Part shown: positions 7,838 to 14,214 of the stretch, one piece after another
How positions within the stretch are numbered: position 1 is the stretch's first letter
How the letters are laid out: every line of letters starts with the position of its first letter
Assembly: GCA_027023175.1 (NCBI GenBank)
Contig: JALVWW010000051.1
Location: 1 to 16,989 of the forward strand
Origin: Campylobacterales bacterium
Lineage (GTDB): Bacteria > Campylobacterota > Campylobacteria > Campylobacterales > JALSKU01
Length of the DNA stretch: 16,989 nucleotides
Reading direction: 5' to 3'
Notes under the pieces: model-generated
Seen by the model: the letters and a program-made list of their open reading frames with translations, nothing else
Database searches by the model: none
What the model was told of the DNA's origin: nothing
Program-made: the position numbers and the translations under genes

Positions 7838-7846
7838 TGGTATTAT
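7838..7846 (+). promoter_or_regulatory. Extended -10 for tRNA-Ala
   Basis: TGGTATTAT matches an extended -10 element (TG-N-TATTAT). A start near 7853 would give about 11 nt of 5' leader for RNase P to remove. Confidence 0.45.
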
Positions 7847-7863
7847 TTCAACTCCAAATGTGT

Positions 7864-7939
7864 GGGGCATTAGCTCAGCTGGGAGAGCACGACGCTGGCA
7901 GCGTCGGGGTCAGCGGTTCGAGCCCGCTATGCTCCACCA
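7864..7939 (+). tRNA. tRNA-Ala (anticodon GGC)
   Basis: A 76-nt cloverleaf including the encoded CCA. The acceptor stem GGGGCAT pairs with ATGCTCC and contains the G3-U70 wobble that identifies alanine tRNAs. The D arm is GCTC/GAGC, the anticodon stem CGACG/CGTCG encloses CTGGCAG with anticodon GGC at 34-36, the variable loop is GGGTC, and the T arm AGCGG/CCGCT holds TTCGAGC. It reads GCC and GCU codons. It converges on the HD-domain gene, whose stop is only 4 nt away. Confidence 0.98.
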
Positions 7940-7943
7940 TATT

Positions 7944-8513
7944 TTAAAGATCCCCTTTTAGACCGAGTTTGTCTGCATCTTTTTTCATACCCTCTATAAC
8001 TTCTGCGATCAGTTCATTTATATCCATATTTATCATTTGCGCGCCTTTTTCGATGGTTTGTCTATCTACTCCTGCCGCAAATGACTTTTGCTTCCATTTT
8101 TTCTTGACTGATTTGGGAGTAAGATCAAGTATGCTCTTACTAGGTCTTACATATACACAGGCCGTAATAAGTCCCGTCAGTTCATCAACGGCATAGAGGG
8201 TTTTCTCCATCAACGAGAGAGGTTCAACATCTGTACAAATTCCATAAGCATGGCTCATCATGGCTCTTATATAAACTTCGGGATATCCGTTTTCTTCCAT
8301 AATCTCTTTGGCTTTGTAACAATGCTCTTCAGGATACTTGCCATAGTCAAGATCGTGTAAAAGTCCGACTATCCCCCACATCTCTTCATCTTCACCAAAC
8401 TTTTTTGCAAAATGTCTCATTGCACTTTCAACTGCAAGTCCGTGTTTTACCAAAGAGTCATTGTCGTTATACTTTTTTAATAATTCAAAAGCATCTTCTC
8501 TGCTTGGTGCCAT
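7944..8513 (-). CDS. HD-domain phosphohydrolase of unknown substrate
   Basis: Metal-dependent phosphohydrolase of 189 residues. The metal ligands of an HD fold are visible: H24 in LVKHGLAVE, H53-D54 in GLLHDLDYGKYPEEH, H88 in MMSHAYG and D110 in YAVDELTGL. The start at 8513 is preferred over the in-frame ATG at 8528 because AAAAGGA lies about 6 nt before it, while 8528 has no ribosome binding site. It is transcribed away from the transporter gene from a shared 74-bp region with back-to-back TATAAT boxes. The short single-domain form and TIGR00277-like layout suggest a nucleotide or small-molecule phosphatase; nothing in the neighbourhood fixes the substrate. Confidence 0.85.
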   Translation of the reverse strand: MAPSREDAFELLKKYNDNDSLVKHGLAVESAMRHFAKKFGEDEEMWGIVGLLHDLDYGKYPEEHCYKAKEIMEENGYPEVYIRAMMSHAYGICTDVEPLSLMEKTLYAVDELTGLITACVYVRPSKSILDLTPKSVKKKWKQKSFAAGVDRQTIEKGAQMINMDINELIAEVIEGMKKDADKLGLKGDL

Positions 8514-8544
8514 TTTTATCCTTTTCATTTATTTTTTATTGTAG

Positions 8545-8554
8545 TATAATTATA
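8545..8554. promoter_or_regulatory. Overlapping divergent -10 boxes (HD gene / transporter operon)
   Basis: TATAAT at 8545-8550 reads right and TATAAT on the minus strand at 8554-8549 reads left; they share two base pairs. Predicted starts are near 8557 for the transporter and 8542 for the HD gene. Binding of polymerase to one should exclude the other. Confidence 0.5.
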
Positions 8555-8587
8555 TCCTTTATATCTTAAATTTTTGAAAGTGAAATA

Positions 8588-10171
8588 ATGATACACAGCG
8601 ATATATTTTACCTTTTTTTGATAATTTCTCTTGGATATATTCTTGGAAATTTCAAGATAAAGGGATTTTCTCTTGATGTTTCCGCTATGCTTATAGTGGC
8701 TCTTATCGCGGGACATTACGGGCTTGTAGTTTCTGAAGAGTTTAAATTTTTTGGATTGGCTATCTTCATATATGCTGTAGGACTTCAATCAGGTCCGGGT
8801 TTTTTTGAAACGATTAAAACCGAAGGGTTGAAACTAAATATCTTGGCGACGCTGCTTCTGGTTATGATATTTGGCTCCATTGCTTTGATAAGCCTTTATA
8901 TGGGACTGAAGCCCACGGTAATAGACGGTATCTTTACAGGTTCACTCTCAAGTGTTCCATCTCTCGCAGCTGCTTTGGAGATAAAAAATGATCCAAGTAT
9001 GTCAGTACTGTTTGGTATGGTTTATCCTTTTGGTATAGTTGCTACTGTTTTGTTCGTAAGATTTGTTCCTATTGTTTTTAGAGTCGATATAAAAAAAGAG
9101 ATAACAGATTATGAGCAAATGCAAAAAAGTAAATATCCGGAAGTTTTGGTAAAAAATTTTAAAATAACAAATGAAAATTTTAAAAAAAACGGAATAAAAA
9201 AGTCAAAACTCCAAAAATTAACCGACACTATCATACACAGAATAGAATCAACCGATAAAGATCAGCAAAACCTTGATGACAAGATATTACACTACGGTGA
9301 TGTCATACGAGTGTCCGGTACAAAAGAAAATCTAGAACATGTGGGCATCATGGTGGGCAAAGAGATAAAAAGCGACTTCTCTTTTCATGATGATATGAAG
9401 GTTTACAGGCTTTTAGTTACCTCAAAAAAAATTATAGGAAAAAAAATTTCAAGTATCAAAGAGTTAAAGTCATACAGGGCTGTTATAACAAAGGTAAGAA
9501 GAAGTGGTATAGATATATCTCCATATCCAAATATGACTTTGATGTTGGGTGATAAACTTTATGTTGTGGCTCCCAAAAAATATGCCGATGAGATAACCGC
9601 ATTGATAGGTAATAACCTACAAAAATATCCGGCTGCTGATTTTTTGCCTATATCTTTGGGTATAGTTTTTGGGATACTTTTAGGAAGTGTACCGTTTTCA
9701 TTTCCTGTGGTTGGAACGATAAAGCTAAGCTTTGTGGGAGGCATACTTATAACCGCTTTGATACTTGGCAGACTTGGTCGAATAGGACCTGTGGTATGGC
9801 AAATGTCACCCAACTCTACAACATTGATGAAAACCTTGGGGCAGCTTATATTTATGGCCGCCATTGGTACAAATGCGGGTAAATACTTGCTTGAATCTAT
9901 AAAAGCGAATGGTTTTACACCTGTTTATATAGGATTGTTCGGTCTTATATTTTCACTTTTAACGATGACAATTATTTGTAGGTTTGTTTTAAAAATGAAT
10001 TTTTTAAAGATACTGGGTTTGCTAAGTGGAAGTATGACTTCGACTCCATCTTTAACTATGGCAAACAATCTAACCAAAAGTGACTATCCGTCCATCTCCT
10101 ATGCTGCAGTATATCCTTTGGCTTTGGTTTTGGCAATAGTAATGGCACAACTTGCCCTAAAGGTGCTTTAA
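8588..10171 (+). CDS. AspT/YidE-family membrane transporter with central RCK_C domains
   Basis: Predicted inner-membrane antiporter or channel of the aspartate:alanine exchanger family, 527 residues. Two hydrophobic halves (about 1-165 and 350-527) each hold a related motif, GSLSSVPSLAAA (near 120) and GSMTSTPSLTMAN (near 493). Between them lie two TrkA-C (RCK_C) type regulatory domains: about 195-265 (ending LHYGDVIRVSGTKENLEHVG) and 268-345 (ISPYPNMTLMLGDKLYVVA). This duplicated AAE-RCK-RCK-AAE order is the family's normal layout. The real substrate is unknown for most members. The ribosome binding site is weak (GAAAG). Its stop is directly followed by the mqnA start with no gap, so the two are probably co-expressed. 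Confidence 0.88.
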   Translation: MIHSDIFYLFLIISLGYILGNFKIKGFSLDVSAMLIVALIAGHYGLVVSEEFKFFGLAIFIYAVGLQSGPGFFETIKTEGLKLNILATLLLVMIFGSIALISLYMGLKPTVIDGIFTGSLSSVPSLAAALEIKNDPSMSVLFGMVYPFGIVATVLFVRFVPIVFRVDIKKEITDYEQMQKSKYPEVLVKNFKITNENFKKNGIKKSKLQKLTDTIIHRIESTDKDQQNLDDKILHYGDVIRVSGTKENLEHVGIMVGKEIKSDFSFHDDMKVYRLLVTSKKIIGKKISSIKELKSYRAVITKVRRSGIDISPYPNMTLMLGDKLYVVAPKKYADEITALIGNNLQKYPAADFLPISLGIVFGILLGSVPFSFPVVGTIKLSFVGGILITALILGRLGRIGPVVWQMSPNSTTLMKTLGQLIFMAAIGTNAGKYLLESIKANGFTPVYIGLFGLIFSLLTMTIICRFVLKMNFLKILGLLSGSMTSTPSLTMANNLTKSDYPSISYAAVYPLALVLAIVMAQLALKVL

Positions 10172-10825
10172 GTGCACGGATGTTTTGGAAAGATTGATTA
10201 TCTCAACTTATTACCTTTTGACTTTTTTATCAAAAAATCAAACTATACATATATAAAAAAAGCGATCAAAAAATCCCATCCTGCACATATAACAGAGCTA
10301 TTTTTAAAAAAAAAGGTAAATGCCGCATTTATTTCAAGTATCAAAAGCCAAGGTCAAAGATGTTTGGATGCAGGTATAGTGGCAAATGGTGAAGTTTTAA
10401 GTGTTTTTGTGTGTGAGGGTGAAGATAAAGACGACAGTGAGTCAAAAAGCTCAAATGCACTCAAAACCATACTGCATCTAAAAGGTAAAGTTGTTATAGG
10501 TAACAAAGCTTTACAGATGTATCATAAAAACAGAGAAAATTGCACTGATTTGGCAAAAGAGTGGAAAAAGCAAACCGGTTTGCCTTTTGTGTTTGCTACT
10601 TTTTGTGTAAATTCAAATGTAAAATATTATGATAAAATAATGAAACAGTTTTTAAAATATAAAGTCAAAATTCCATACTATATAAAAAAAAGAGAAGCAC
10701 ACAAGCTCGATCTTCCTTTGAGTTTGGTGGAATTGTATCTGAATAAGATAACATATAGTATCGGAAAAGATGAAAAAAAAGCTATTAAGCTTTTTTTAAC
10801 CAAATCAAATATTAAAGGAAAATAA
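10172..10825 (+). CDS. mqnA: Chorismate dehydratase, futalosine menaquinone pathway
   Basis: First enzyme of the futalosine route to menaquinone: removes water from chorismate to give 3-enolpyruvylbenzoate. The 217-residue protein begins GTG CAC GGA and shows FGKIDYLNLLPFDFFIKK near the N-terminus, the family's signature (N12 corresponds to the conserved asparagine), and later LHLKGKVVIGNKALQMY and a C-terminal helix set typical of periplasmic-binding-like MqnA folds. The GTG directly follows the transporter TAA, with AAAGG about 9 nt upstream. Menaquinone by this route is standard in Campylobacterota. The sulfur carrier gene moaD follows after one base. The family's inactive look-alikes are solute-binding proteins, but no signal peptide is present here. 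Confidence 0.87.
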   Translation: MHGCFGKIDYLNLLPFDFFIKKSNYTYIKKAIKKSHPAHITELFLKKKVNAAFISSIKSQGQRCLDAGIVANGEVLSVFVCEGEDKDDSESKSSNALKTILHLKGKVVIGNKALQMYHKNRENCTDLAKEWKKQTGLPFVFATFCVNSNVKYYDKIMKQFLKYKVKIPYYIKKREAHKLDLPLSLVELYLNKITYSIGKDEKKAIKLFLTKSNIKGK

Positions 10826-10826
10826 A

Positions 10827-11048
10827 ATGGCAAAGATAGAATTTTTAGGTCCTATAAAAAGAGATAGCATAGAGGTTGATGTCAAATCTTTAAAAGAGCT
10901 GAAAGAGTATTTTAAAGATGATGAGGAGCTAAAACCATGGCTTAAAATATGTGCCGTATCGGTAAACGACAAGATAATATGCTCTACTGACACCCCTTTA
11001 AATAAAAATGACAAAGTATCCCTACTACCACCAGTCTGTGGTGGATAA
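10827..11048 (+). CDS. moaD: Molybdopterin synthase sulfur carrier subunit
   Basis: Small ubiquitin-like carrier that donates sulfur, held as a C-terminal thiocarboxylate, to precursor Z. The 73 residues end in the obligatory Gly-Gly (SLLPPVCGG). It has a good ribosome binding site (AAAGGA) 7 nt before the ATG. Its partner MoaE is encoded about 2.7 kb downstream on the same strand instead of next to it, separated by the tandem repeat and an aminotransferase/regulator pair. The last Gly codon and the TAA stop form part of the 5' arm of a long hairpin (11043-11092). Confidence 0.93.
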   Translation: MAKIEFLGPIKRDSIEVDVKSLKELKEYFKDDEELKPWLKICAVSVNDKIICSTDTPLNKNDKVSLLPPVCGG

Positions 11049-11092
11049 AACGAATAAAAAACGACAACTGCTTGTCGTTTTTCGTTTTATCC
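11043..11092. terminator. Bidirectional intrinsic terminator after moaD (repeat hairpin 1, complete copy)
   Basis: GGATAAAACGAA + AAACGACAA pairs with TTGTCGTTT + TTCGTTTTATCC: a 21-bp stem with a 4-nt bulge (TAAA) and loop CTGC. The core ACGACAA/TTGTCGT is followed by a T-rich tract on both strands, fitting termination of moaD and of readthrough from the opposing gene. Only this first copy of the repeat has the full outer stem; copies two and three lose GGATAA. Confidence 0.8.
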
Positions 11093-11254
11093 TATGAACT
11101 CTCATGTGTGAGTCCTAAAATCAAAGATTTTAGTGATGAACACGAGAGTGAATTGCAACCTTGAAGTAAATCGTAGTGAGCAAAGCGAGGTAGATTTACG
11201 GTAAGTTCACTGGAAGTGAACAGTGTTTGCGAAGTCAAACACAATAAAAATATT

Positions 11255-11292
11255 AACGAATAAAAAACGACAACTGCTTGTCGTTTTTCGTT
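11255..11292. terminator. Hairpin 1, second copy
   Basis: AACGAA + AAACGACAA pairs with TTGTCGTTT + TTCGTT around loop CTGC, 15 bp in all, with T-rich flanks on both strands. It is shorter than the first copy because the outer GGATAA is replaced by TATT. Confidence 0.7.
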
Positions 11293-11460
11293 TTATCCTA
11301 TGAACTCTCATGTGTGAGTCCTAAAATCAAAGATTTTAGTGATGAACACGAGAGTGAATTGCAACCTTGAAGTAAATCGTAGTGAGCAAAGCGAGGTAGA
11401 TTTACGGTAAGTTCACTGGAAGTGAACAGTGTTTGCGAAGTCAAACACAATAAAAATATT

Positions 11461-11498
11461 AACGAATAAAAAACGACAACTGCTTGTCGTTTTTCGTT
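11461..11498. terminator. Hairpin 1, third copy
   Basis: Same 15-bp stem and CTGC loop as copy two. It lies downstream of the leftward aminotransferase gene and is the nearest strong terminator for it. Confidence 0.7.
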
Positions 11499-11509
11499 TT
11501 ATCCTATGA

Positions 11510-11561
11510 ACTCTCATGTGTGAGTCCTAAAATCAAAGATTTTAGTGATGAACACGAGAGT
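11510..11561. repeat. Hairpin 2, third copy, containing the aminotransferase stop codon
   Basis: Inner CTAAAATC/AAA/GATTTTAG plus outer ACTCTC/GAGAGT. The TAA stop of the leftward gene is at 11544-11542, inside the GATTTTAG arm. Translating ribosomes would therefore melt this hairpin. Confidence 0.8.
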
Positions 11562-12675
11562 GAATTGCTACTTTTGCTAACTTTTTCAACCTTTTTATCC
11601 CTCTTTTTATATCTTTATTACTCGAATGAGTATAGTTAAATCTTATCTCGTCACAAGTTTTATCATCGAGGTAAAATTCACTTCCCGGAACATAAACAAC
11701 TTTTTGTTCCAAAGCTTTATAAACCAACTCTTTTGTGTTTATGCCCGGTAATCTTCCATATATAAACATACCACCCTTAGGTTTTTCAAATTCAAACTGT
11801 GGCAGATATTTTTTTAGATATTTGCTAAAATAGTTCATCTTTTTTTGATATTTTTTTCGTAAAACTTTTGTATGTTGTTTGTATTTTGAGGTATCCTTTA
11901 GATACTCATTTAGTATATTTTGGGATATGCTGCTACTGTGAAGATCCACAGTCTCTTTTATTAAAATTAATTTATCTATTATCTTTTTATCAGCTCTTAT
12001 CCATCCTATGCGAAGCCCCGGAGCCAGTGTCTTTGAAAATGAGCCCAGGTGAAAACTGTTGTTTGGTATCTGTTTGCTTATACACTCTGTTTTTTTATCA
12101 AAGTACAATTTGCTGTATGGTGCATCTTCTATGATGTATCCACCCTCTTTTAATACTATATCTGCTATCTTTTTTCTTCTCTTTTTGGAGTATCTTGAGC
12201 TTTTTGGGTTTTGAAAATCAGGTATCAAGTATGCAAGTTTTACATCTTTATACTCTTTTTCAAATTCATTTATATCTATGCCCTTTTGCTCCAAGGTTAT
12301 GCTTTTTAAGTTTAAATTATTTGTTTTAAAGATATTGACTGCACCCAGGTAGGAGGGCTTTTCTACAATAATATCTTTATGTTCAAAATATTTTGCTATA
12401 ATAAAAAGTGCCTGTTGGCTTCCTGAAGTTATCAAGATATGTTTAGATGTTGTCTTAAAACCTTCAGCATTGTAAAAGTCAGCTATTTTCTTTCTAAGCG
12501 GCATTATGCCGTTGCTAAGGCTATATTGAAACTGTTTTTTGTTTTTTAGTACTTTTTTACCCGCTTTTCGTAACTCTTTTACCGGAAACAACTCCTTATC
12601 CGGTAATCCGCCTGCAAAAGATATGGTTTTTTCATCTATGGATTCAAGTATTTCTCTGATAAATGAGCGTTTCAT
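11542..12675 (-). CDS. PLP-dependent class I/II aminotransferase (2-aminoadipate / MocR-domain type)
   Basis: Fold-type I aminotransferase of 377 residues. Visible PLP residues: N156 in IPDFQNPKSSRYS, D184 and Y187 in EDAPYSKLY, K215 in GSFSKTLAPGLRIGW (the Schiff-base lysine) and the substrate-binding Arg in EIRFNYTH near 345. SFAGGLPDKELFP and QYSLSNGIMPLRKKIA are typical of the LysN/2-aminoadipate aminotransferase group, which often uses aromatic or branched amino acids; substrate cannot be called. The start has two ribosome-binding matches (AGGAG, TAGGAA). The last eight residues, AIHSRVHH, are read from the 206-bp repeat, so the natural C-terminus was probably near Val369. It is divergent from an AraC-type gene, a likely regulator. 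Confidence 0.87.
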   Translation of the reverse strand: MKRSFIREILESIDEKTISFAGGLPDKELFPVKELRKAGKKVLKNKKQFQYSLSNGIMPLRKKIADFYNAEGFKTTSKHILITSGSQQALFIIAKYFEHKDIIVEKPSYLGAVNIFKTNNLNLKSITLEQKGIDINEFEKEYKDVKLAYLIPDFQNPKSSRYSKKRRKKIADIVLKEGGYIIEDAPYSKLYFDKKTECISKQIPNNSFHLGSFSKTLAPGLRIGWIRADKKIIDKLILIKETVDLHSSSISQNILNEYLKDTSKYKQHTKVLRKKYQKKMNYFSKYLKKYLPQFEFEKPKGGMFIYGRLPGINTKELVYKALEQKVVYVPGSEFYLDDKTCDEIRFNYTHSSNKDIKRGIKRLKKLAKVAIHSRVHH

Positions 12676-12700
12676 TTTTCCTACTCCTAAATTTTTCTTA

Positions 12701-12706
12701 ATTATA
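12701..12706 (-). promoter_or_regulatory. -10 box for the aminotransferase
   Basis: TATAAT on the minus strand in CCCTATAATTAAG; predicted start near 12694, about 19 nt before the ATG. Confidence 0.5.
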
Positions 12707-12774
12707 GGGTTTTTAAAAACTATTTTCTATATAAATATTGCTAAAAAACTATACTGTTATTGCTTAAAAGATAG

Positions 12775-12780
12775 TATAAT
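12775..12780 (+). promoter_or_regulatory. -10 box for the AraC-type gene, predicting a leaderless mRNA
   Basis: TATAAT is followed by six bases (GTTGCT) and then the ATG at 12787, the same geometry as dnaG. There is no ribosome binding site. The box overlaps the right half of a TATACT/AGTATA inverted repeat (12750-12755, 12773-12778) that could be an operator. Confidence 0.45.
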
Positions 12781-12786
12781 GTTGCT

Positions 12787-13656
12787 ATGAAAAAGAAAAC
12801 TCTGGATAATCATACAAAAATAGCCAATGATATTATGTATTATATCTACAGGTATATAGATACTGATATTAAACTGGATGAATTGAGTAGTGACCTAAAA
12901 ATCAGTAAATTTCATATGCATAGAATTTTCAAGCAGGAGTTTGGAGAAAATATCTACGAGAGTATAAAATCCATCCGCCTCCAAAAAGCTTCAAGTCTGC
13001 TTCTTACAAATAAAAATTCAACCGTCACAGAAATTGCTAAAATGTGTGGATACAGCTCTCAAAGCGCTTTTGCCAGAGTGTTTAAACAAAAATTCTTAAT
13101 GACTCCAAAAGAGTGGAAAAAAGGAGGGTATAAAAAGTTTGCTACCAATATCATAGCAAAATCAAAAAGTGCAAGTTTGGCCAATGCAGAGTTTTCATAC
13201 CTAAAACCAAAAATTGTAAAGATACCACCATATATAGCATACTATATCCGTCACAAAGGTTACAACAAATCCATCCAACATACTTGGCAAAAACTTCAAA
13301 CTTGGCTTTTGTGTAACAATATAGAAAATTACAAACAAATCGGACTACACCATGACAATCCTACTGTAATACCACTTGATGAGTGCAGATATAATGCCTG
13401 CATAATTATAGAAGAAGAGCTAAAAAAAACAAACCTGCCCAAGTTGACCATTCCCGAGGGTGTATATGCAAGGTTTGATTTTAGAGGCAAATACGGTGAT
13501 ATATTAAAGTTTATGAATTGGGTATATTTTGAATGGCTTATAAACAGCGGATATGAAACTACAACAAACCCTTCTTTTGCAATATATGAAAAAAACCATT
13601 TTCTAGAAGAAGATGAAAAATTTATAGTAAGTTATCATATTCCCATTAGGATATAA
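12787..13656 (+). CDS. AraC-family transcriptional regulator with C-terminal GyrI-like effector domain
   Basis: A 289-residue DNA-binding regulator. The N-terminal 115 residues contain the two AraC helix-turn-helix motifs (LDELSSDLKISKFHMHRIFK near 31-50 and VTEIAKMCGYSSQSAFARVF near 79-98), followed by the conserved TPKEWKKGGY end. Residues 135-289 look like a GyrI/SOB-type small-molecule domain (KPKIVKIPPYIAYYIRHKG..., ending in YHIPI), as in the Rob, BmrR and SbmC group. N-terminal HTH with C-terminal effector domain is the reverse of classical AraC but standard for this subgroup. It is divergent from the aminotransferase gene, which it may control, and lies upstream of moaE. No ribosome binding site precedes the ATG. 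Confidence 0.88.
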   Translation: MKKKTLDNHTKIANDIMYYIYRYIDTDIKLDELSSDLKISKFHMHRIFKQEFGENIYESIKSIRLQKASSLLLTNKNSTVTEIAKMCGYSSQSAFARVFKQKFLMTPKEWKKGGYKKFATNIIAKSKSASLANAEFSYLKPKIVKIPPYIAYYIRHKGYNKSIQHTWQKLQTWLLCNNIENYKQIGLHHDNPTVIPLDECRYNACIIIEEELKKTNLPKLTIPEGVYARFDFRGKYGDILKFMNWVYFEWLINSGYETTTNPSFAIYEKNHFLEEDEKFIVSYHIPIRI

Positions 13657-13681
13657 TACTATCACTATCACCTGACCCCTG

Positions 13682-13708
13682 TATCAAAAAATACAAATTT
13701 GATATAAT
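13682..13708 (+). promoter_or_regulatory. moaE promoter with overlapping dyad
   Basis: An extended -10, TGATATAAT (13700-13708), predicts a start near 13715, about 21 nt before moaE. It overlaps the right arm of a perfect inverted repeat, TATCAAA (13682-13688) and TTTGATA (13698-13704), separated by 9 nt. This arrangement would suit a repressor, but the protein is unknown; it does not resemble the ModE operator. Confidence 0.45.
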
Positions 13709-13735
13709 TCAATAATTAATTTATAAGGCAGCAAA

Positions 13736-14176
13736 ATGGTTGAACTTTATGATGGTCCTTTGCAAGTAGAAGAGATACTTTCTAGGTGGTACAATACTTA
13801 TAAAGATAAAAATTATGGTGCTTTTATCAATTTTGTCGGTATCGTTAGGGATGAAGACGGTATTGACGGGCTTAGTTTTGATATATATGAGCCTATTTTG
13901 GAGAATTGGTTTGAGAGATGGCAAGAAAAAGCAAAAAAAGAAAATGCCTATCTTTTGATGGCTCACTCTCGTGGAGATGTGCCAAATCATAAAACTTCTT
14001 ATATCTCAGCCGTACTTTCACCAAAAAGAAAAGTTTCTCTTAAAATGATAGAGGAGTTTGTAGAGGATTTCAAGGCAAATGCTCCGATATGGAAGTATGA
14101 CCTAAAAAACGGCAAAAGAGAGTATGCACTTGATAGAAGCACTCCAATTGAAGGAAGTGGGATACTGGCTGAATAA
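13736..14176 (+). CDS. moaE: Molybdopterin synthase catalytic subunit
   Basis: Large subunit of molybdopterin synthase; adds two sulfurs from MoaD thiocarboxylate to cyclic pyranopterin monophosphate. The 146 residues match family length. GAFINFVGIVRDEDG holds the conserved Arg (R38), and FVEDFKANAPIWKYDL holds the two active-site lysines (K113, K120 matching K119 and K126 in E. coli). The usual HRxG motif reads HSRG here (77-80), probably a lineage variant. AAGG about 9 nt upstream supports the start. moeA follows after a short 7-bp repeat run, so the two are probably an operon. moaD lies apart, beyond the inserted region. Confidence 0.92.
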   Translation: MVELYDGPLQVEEILSRWYNTYKDKNYGAFINFVGIVRDEDGIDGLSFDIYEPILENWFERWQEKAKKENAYLLMAHSRGDVPNHKTSYISAVLSPKRKVSLKMIEEFVEDFKANAPIWKYDLKNGKREYALDRSTPIEGSGILAE

Positions 14177-14203
14177 AAAATTAAAAATGAAAAATGAAAA
14201 ATG
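14176..14203 (+). repeat. Four 7-bp direct repeats upstream of moeA
   Basis: Units AAAAATT, AAAAATG, AAAAATG, AAAAATG in perfect register between the moaE stop and the moeA ribosome binding site. Three of them supply an ATG. Copy-number change would move the upstream ATGs in and out of the moeA frame. Confidence 0.85.
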
Positions 14204-14214
14204 TTGGAGGGAAA

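Larger units (their letters stand above)
11049..11568. repeat. 206-bp perfect tandem repeat, 2.5 copies, non-coding hairpin array
   Basis: This 520-bp stretch holds no independent gene. The unit runs 11051-11256, repeats without any visible difference at 11257-11462, and the first 106 bp recur at 11463-11568. Written as blocks it is A-B-A-B-A (A = 106 bp, B = 100 bp). Inverted repeats in copy one are: hairpin 1 at 11059-11080; hairpin 2, ACTCTC/GAGAGT (11098-11103, 11144-11149) enclosing CTAAAATC/GATTTTAG; hairpin 3, GTAAATC/GATTTAC (11166-11172, 11193-11199); hairpin 4, GTTCACT/AGTGAAC (11205-11221, loop GGA); hairpin 5, GTGTTTG/CAAACAC (11223-11242). No transposase, integrase or ORF of useful length is present. 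Confidence 0.97.

Noticed and set aside
11049..11568. CRISPR array
   Set aside because: The period is 206 bp with both halves of the unit repeated identically; there are no unique spacers between short repeats and no cas genes.
12750..12778. Confident AraC operator at the TATACT/AGTATA pair
   Set aside because: Six-base AT-rich arms with 17 nt between them arise easily by chance here; kept only as a remark in the promoter entry.
11049..13681. Insertion sequence or composite transposon
   Set aside because: No transposase or terminal inverted repeats are present. The right side of the aminotransferase/AraC pair has no copy of the A or B block that I can find.
13657..13735. Molybdenum-cofactor riboswitch upstream of moaE
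   Set aside because: The gap is only 79 nt and the predicted leader about 21 nt, too short for that RNA, and no matching stem set is visible.
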